Positions 63,542-64,000 of a DNA stretch of 64,000 nt are shown piece by piece. Numbering within the stretch: the stretch's first letter is position 1; each line of letters begins with the position of its first letter. This DNA comes from Desulfofustis glycolicus DSM 9705 (GTDB lineage: Bacteria > Desulfobacterota > Desulfobulbia > Desulfobulbales > Desulfocapsaceae): positions 1 through 64,000 of the forward strand of contig NZ_FQXS01000001.1 in NCBI RefSeq assembly GCF_900130015.1, written 5' to 3'. A program made the translations under genes and the position numbers. The notes below the pieces were generated by a model. The model did no database searches. It saw nothing but the letters and a program-made list of their open reading frames with translations, and was not told the origin of the DNA.

Positions 63542-64000
63542 ACCATGCACTCTACGTCGGCCGTGTCAGCCACCAGCGCTTTCTGCCCCGCGCCCATCGC
63601 TTCAGCTACCCGTTTTTCATGTGGCATCTCAACCTCGACCGGCTGGACCAATTGCCGCAACTGAAGCCGTGGTTTGCCGAGAAGGGATTCGCCCTGAGCC
63701 GCCTGCGCCGCAGCGACTATCTCGGCCCGGCCGACGAGCCGCTGGCGACCAGCGTCAAACGAAAGATGGCCGAGTTGACCGAACAGACGGTGGCCGGCGA
63801 GGTGACCGGGCTACTCAACCTGCGCACGCTCGGCCTTTATTTCAGCCCGGTCAATTTCTATTTCGGCCATGATCAAGACGGTCGCTGCAGCCACCTGCTC
63901 GCCGAGGTATCGAACACCCCGTGGAACGAGCGCCACTACTACGGCTTTCACCTGGCGCACGGCGAGCAGCAGCCGACCCATCCGAAGGCCTTCAAGGTCT
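63538..64000 (+). CDS. DUF1365 protein, 3' end beyond window
   Basis: The frame opens at the ATG at 63538 (overlapping the previous stop) and stays open to 64000, giving 154 residues. The sequence (ALYVGRVSHQRFLPRAHRFSYPFFMWHLNL ... LLNLRTLGLYFSPVNFYFGHD ... VSNTPWNERHYY) is clearly DUF1365. The remaining 80-100 residues lie outside. A cyclopropane-fatty-acid-synthase-like methyltransferase is the expected next gene, but it is not visible. Confidence 0.9.
   Translation, partial: MNHALYVGRVSHQRFLPRAHRFSYPFFMWHLNLDRLDQLPQLKPWFAEKGFALSRLRRSDYLGPADEPLATSVKRKMAELTEQTVAGEVTGLLNLRTLGLYFSPVNFYFGHDQDGRCSHLLAEVSNTPWNERHYYGFHLAHGEQQPTHPKAFKV

Noticed and set aside
1-64000. CRISPR array, toxin-antitoxin or restriction genes
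   Set aside because: No regularly spaced repeats and no recognisable cas, toxin or restriction-modification genes were found. The 3 kb repeat array has irregular spacing and mixed orientation.

Overview
The window is a 64 kb piece of a moderately GC-rich Gram-negative genome. It is most likely an anaerobic member of the Desulfobacterota, Desulfobulbales-like. The inference rests on a signal-peptide-bearing CbiK cobaltochelatase under a cobalamin riboswitch, a Na+-pumping biotin decarboxylase operon of the methylmalonyl-CoA type, a rubrerythrin-like ferritin, and a very high density of PAS/GAF/chemotaxis signalling genes. No rRNA or ribosomal-protein marker is present, so the taxonomy is inferred from gene content only.

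Region 1 (1-9943) is accessory DNA, more AT-rich at its left end. It opens with the right end of an ISL3-family insertion sequence that has cut off a coiled-coil gene. After that, every gene reads leftward: a Mor-like activator, a tyrosine recombinase, a small HTH protein, a GemA-like protein, an iteron-like array around an AT-rich block, a CHC2/Toprim/helicase primase, a small partner protein behind a folded RNA leader, an AlpA regulator, a hypothetical protein, and a P4-type integrase abutting the 3' end of tRNA-Ser(CGA). This looks like an integrative, satellite-like element that carries its own replication module.

Region 2 (10.1-22 kb) holds cbiK with its riboswitch and terminator. Next is a five-gene rightward operon: NCS2 purine permease with an extra C-terminal domain, degenerate double rhodanese, orphan NMT1-type binding protein, SpoIIE phosphatase with a GHKL kinase domain, and STAS antagonist. 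A Mn/Fe/Zn-type ABC transporter operon follows, whose permease is fused to a DtxR-like domain.

Region 3 (22-31 kb) starts with a MITE, one copy of a dispersed palindromic repeat and a possible riboswitch ahead of a Nudix gene. It continues with a rubrerythrin-like gene, a TetR/YrbL-like pair, the mmd decarboxylase operon, an arsenite-permease-like/DUF302 pair and the second repeat copy.

Region 4 (31-57 kb) is a signalling zone. It contains a sigma-54 activator, a decaying B12-cap/histidine kinase/response-regulator cluster, an MCP, a CheA-like kinase with no Hpt domain, CheW, a receiver, four large sensor proteins (one a frameshifted CheB/CheR fusion), an Fe-S protein, a Bcr/CflA exporter and an adenylate cyclase fused to a TPR lipoprotein.

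Region 5 (57-64 kb) pairs a YbgA-like protein with a class II photolyase. They precede a tightly overlapped operon (DUF3833 lipoprotein, chalcone-isomerase-like, SnoaL-like, SDR, FAD oxidoreductase, DUF1365) that runs off the right edge. Such sets are associated with light/singlet-oxygen stress and fatty-acid modification in other bacteria.
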